A DNA stretch of 64,000 nt from Chryseobacterium sp. FP211-J200 (GTDB lineage Bacteria > Bacteroidota > Bacteroidia > Flavobacteriales > Weeksellaceae): assembly GCF_001643375.1 (NCBI RefSeq), contig NZ_LSHB01000035.1:32149-96148 (forward strand). Direction: 5' to 3'. Numbering within the stretch: position 1 is the stretch's first letter; every line of letters starts with the position of its first letter. A program made the translations under genes and the position numbers. Of the stretch, positions 61,601 through 64,000 are shown one piece after another. The notes under the pieces are model-generated. The model was given only the letters and a program-made list of their open reading frames with translations. It did no database searches and was not told the DNA's origin.

Positions 61601-62677
61601 TTAAAGGTTTATATTCTGATGTTCCAGTTCAAAGTAGGTGGTGTATTGGTAATCTTTTTCACTTCTGTAATAACCTCTTATGTAAGGAAGTTCTTCGTTA
61701 AATGGCTTTCCATCTATGTAGTGAACATAGATTATTGGGTCATCATTTGCCATCTCAATATCTAAAATATTCTCATAGGGAATTCGTTGTACGATTCCAG
61801 CTCTTACAATTACTAAACTTTTTGAAACAGAGTCTTTTGATCGATCATTAAGATAGTTCCACTCATTCTTTTCATTGACTACAATCTCACAATATCCTAA
61901 AAAAGCTACTTCGATGTAATATTCATCAATCTTTTGAAAAAATGATTTATACCAACTAGGAACTTCATTATTTTCTGAATCTTCATCAAAATTTGGATAT
62001 TTTCTGTCTTCAATGGATCTAACAAGTACTTCAGAACAAATAATGCTGTGAGAAGGGTCGTAATAATTTATCTGTTGATCTTGTTTTGTATCCAAGGTTC
62101 TTAAAAAGTTCTTCACAACTTTTTTTCTGGTTGACTGTATAGATTTAAAAATATTTTTAGAATTATCCAGCTTATTTGATTGTTGCTTGTCGTTTTTAAG
62201 AATATCTCTGATCTTTTTCATCTTTTGAATTGGAAGAAAAGCTACTCTTTTATTGATATCGGAAAAATCAAGAATATGTATGTTTGGATCAAACGTGAAA
62301 GCTTCTTTGATATAAAGATTGCTATATCTATTTTGTTTTTTCCCTAAGATGAAAACTATTAACGTTTTATATTTTGCATCTAAATTATTACTAAAGAACT
62401 TGTTCAAGGTGTCCTGTATCTTCAATTTTTTGCTTGAGGAAGTCACTTGAACCGCAATTGAATTATCAATGTCCTCCAAATCAATTGCCGGGCTGTTTTT
62501 CTTATTTTCATTCGAATTTATTAACTTCCATTCAAACATTATATTAAGAATTTCTTTTATATGATACTCATAAATAATATTTGCATCATAAAGATTGGAT
62601 TCTGATAATAATTCCAATTTGTACTTCAGAATACTTAGTTCGGCGATAATTTCTTTTAATAGAATTTCCCTATCCAT
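61601..62677 (-). CDS. SMEK-domain protein
   Basis: A 358-residue cytosolic protein. The N-terminal 150 residues follow the SMEK-domain pattern: long helix DREILLKEIIAELS, then EYHIKEILNIMFEWKLINSN, IDLEDIDNSIAVQVTSSS and TLIVFILGKKQ. SMEK domains occur in defence-type genes and may have a nuclease-like fold. The C-terminal half is unknown. It is the last gene of a minus-strand operon, six bases after the nuclease-like gene. Confidence 0.72.
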   Translation of the reverse strand: MDREILLKEIIAELSILKYKLELLSESNLYDANIIYEYHIKEILNIMFEWKLINSNENKKNSPAIDLEDIDNSIAVQVTSSSKKLKIQDTLNKFFSNNLDAKYKTLIVFILGKKQNRYSNLYIKEAFTFDPNIHILDFSDINKRVAFLPIQKMKKIRDILKNDKQQSNKLDNSKNIFKSIQSTRKKVVKNFLRTLDTKQDQQINYYDPSHSIICSEVLVRSIEDRKYPNFDEDSENNEVPSWYKSFFQKIDEYYIEVAFLGYCEIVVNEKNEWNYLNDRSKDSVSKSLVIVRAGIVQRIPYENILDIEMANDDPIIYVHYIDGKPFNEELPYIRGYYRSEKDYQYTTYFELEHQNINL

Positions 62678-62683
62678 TTTTAA

Positions 62684-63658
62684 TTACAGTTCATTGGGTT
62701 TTAAACCTATTGCTAAACCAATAGGATAACTGATGTCAAACCATTTATAGTCGACGTACATCTCATTAGGTCGCTCATTTATTTTTAATCTGGCTACTAT
62801 AACACTTTTTACATCAACATCGAGATCAGATAAGAAGCGCTCATAAATGATATCGTTAGCGATTAAAAGAATGTTATTGGATTGCTTAAATCGTTCAATA
62901 TCATCCATAATCTGGAAGGCAACCAGTTCGCTAGTATACGTTATAGAGGTTTTGACCAAAATGCCTTTATAATTAAAACTACTATTTCTTGGGTCTATCA
63001 ATATGTGATCTTCTAAGTTATGGTGGTTGCTTATGTATATATAGCAAGCGATATCATTATTGTGATCTACAAATCTGTTATATTTTAGAATTTTTTCAGC
63101 CAGATCTTTCAGTGATGGCTCTTCGAAATCCCTGTTCCAGATCCCAGCATATAATTTTTTTGTTTCTATTAAAGATTCCTGAAGAAAGATGCCATCAATA
63201 ATTACTGATATGTATTTTTTCTCCCTTAACTCAGCGAATATCGCATTGATTTTTTCTGCCTTGTCTTGGTCAAAAGTGTAATTGTCTTTTAAGAAATTAA
63301 TTTTTTTGGTTGTTATACTTAATGTATATTCTGACACTTTTTCTGTAAAAATGCTAAAATCACTTGGTAAAAAACAAAATAAATTTTCTTCTTTATGTTC
63401 GTTGATTATATAAACAAATAACACGAAGTTTCTACCAATATAACTCTTTGGTATTCTTACGTTTGTACTACTTTTTATCTTTCTCGATTTGCTCTGTATC
63501 CTAATAAAATGCAGTTTATCGCTGTCAAGTTTCTGTGTGAGCATAAAATCAGCACCATCTTTGTCATAAGACAATTCTGAATGTATTTCAAAATCATATT
63601 TTAACAATCGAGATTTGATATAGCTTTCGCCTAATTTTTCTGCCGGTTTATTATCCAT
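62684..63658 (-). CDS. PD-(D/E)xK-like protein paired with the SMEK gene
   Basis: A 324-residue cytosolic protein. The first 60 residues have a restriction-endonuclease-like pattern: LGESYIKSRLL with Glu, KDGADFML with Asp, and FIRIQSKSRK with the QxK variant. The later part is mixed alpha/beta without recognised motifs. It resembles the DUF4365-type nucleases of defence islands. It starts three bases downstream of a 36-residue ORF. Confidence 0.6.
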   Translation of the reverse strand: MDNKPAEKLGESYIKSRLLKYDFEIHSELSYDKDGADFMLTQKLDSDKLHFIRIQSKSRKIKSSTNVRIPKSYIGRNFVLFVYIINEHKEENLFCFLPSDFSIFTEKVSEYTLSITTKKINFLKDNYTFDQDKAEKINAIFAELREKKYISVIIDGIFLQESLIETKKLYAGIWNRDFEEPSLKDLAEKILKYNRFVDHNNDIACYIYISNHHNLEDHILIDPRNSSFNYKGILVKTSITYTSELVAFQIMDDIERFKQSNNILLIANDIIYERFLSDLDVDVKSVIVARLKINERPNEMYVDYKWFDISYPIGLAIGLKPNEL

Positions 63659-63660
63659 AA

Positions 63661-63771
63661 TTAAACAGCTTTAGTATATCTGAATTTTCCTTGATAAACA
63701 ATTTTATTTACCGGAATAGATGTCTTTTTTCCCTTTCCAGTTCCGAATTCCTTGATAAGATCTTCAAACAT
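63661..63771 (-). CDS. Small basic protein (36 aa), first gene of the SMEK operon
   Basis: An ATG at 63771 opens 36 codons ending TAA at 63661; the product begins MFEDLIKEFGTGKGKKTSI. It ends two bases before the next start, in the same direction. It is Gly/Lys-rich. The tight spacing supports a real gene, but the length makes it uncertain. Confidence 0.5.
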   Translation of the reverse strand: MFEDLIKEFGTGKGKKTSIPVNKIVYQGKFRYTKAV

Positions 63772-64000
63772 AATTTGGGTTTATACATTGTTGATGTTAC
63801 AATTACTTTGTTACAATTTCAAAGAAAATTTTTGCCACCAAGTTTTTAGCTTTAATAGTTTTGCCAAATGTATTAATTGTCTGCCATTTTTCCTTTGGTT
63901 TTAATATATTCTTACGTTGATTTTTATTAAGTATACTCGTAGTGCATTATTACATTAATTCAATTTTAAGTCTATTCTTTTTTCTACTGAAAACAAAACC
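63772..64000. other. AT-rich upstream region at window end
   Basis: 229 bases, probably the promoter region of the SMEK operon. TGTTACAATT at 63792-63801 and TTGTTACAATTT at 63808-63819 form a short direct repeat. No gene is seen. Confidence 0.4.

Overview
The window reads as chromosomal DNA of a flavobacterium, most likely Weeksellaceae (Chryseobacterium, Epilithonimonas or a close relative). The signs are a type IX secretion sorting domain, SusC/SusD pairs, RteC, DUF6520 and DUF6660 proteins, low GC, and promoter boxes of the Bacteroidota form TAnnTTTG. I identified families by eye from translated sequence; no database search was run.

Layout. 1-1920 is core chromosome: an outer-membrane barrel gene and tRNA-Arg(TCG). 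From about 1874 everything looks like one large integrated element. A large serine recombinase abuts the tRNA and its reading frame runs into it. Next comes a metal and envelope module (4.4-24.8 kb): a two-component system, a methyltransferase, an HD hydrolase, a secreted endonuclease I, an RND metal efflux pump fused to a TolC-like domain with its adaptor, bestrophin, a CDF transporter, an LtaS-like enzyme, MgtC, a P-type metal ATPase and PAP2.

The defence island (25.4-39.0 kb, mostly minus strand) holds AbiE, a three-gene operon with a GHKL ATPase-nuclease, a DUF4297-like nuclease with a HerA ATPase, and a five-gene operon (PIN, caspase-like peptidase, Ser/Thr kinase, unknown, HEPN). I know of no described system matching the last one, and it is my best candidate for something new. 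A cargo block of higher GC follows (39.1-50.8 kb): a structured leader, SusC, SusD, an S9 peptidase, and a divergent set of small Cys-containing secreted proteins with a MauE/DoxX membrane protein and an AraC/TPR regulator.

The ICE regulatory and replication core (50.9-61.5 kb) carries RteC, helix-turn-helix genes, a Rep protein followed by eight iterons, a degenerate primase, a decayed toxin-antitoxin pair, SSB and a PRTRC cassette. A second small defence operon (SMEK protein, PD-(D/E)xK protein, 36-aa ORF) closes the window. Conjugation genes (TraG, relaxase) and the far attachment site are not in the window.

Two copies of a two-hairpin structured element lie at 25.1 kb and 61.5 kb. They have identical spacing and base-pair covariation. 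Each precedes the 3' end of a defence operon, so together they bracket the defence, cargo and ICE-core region.
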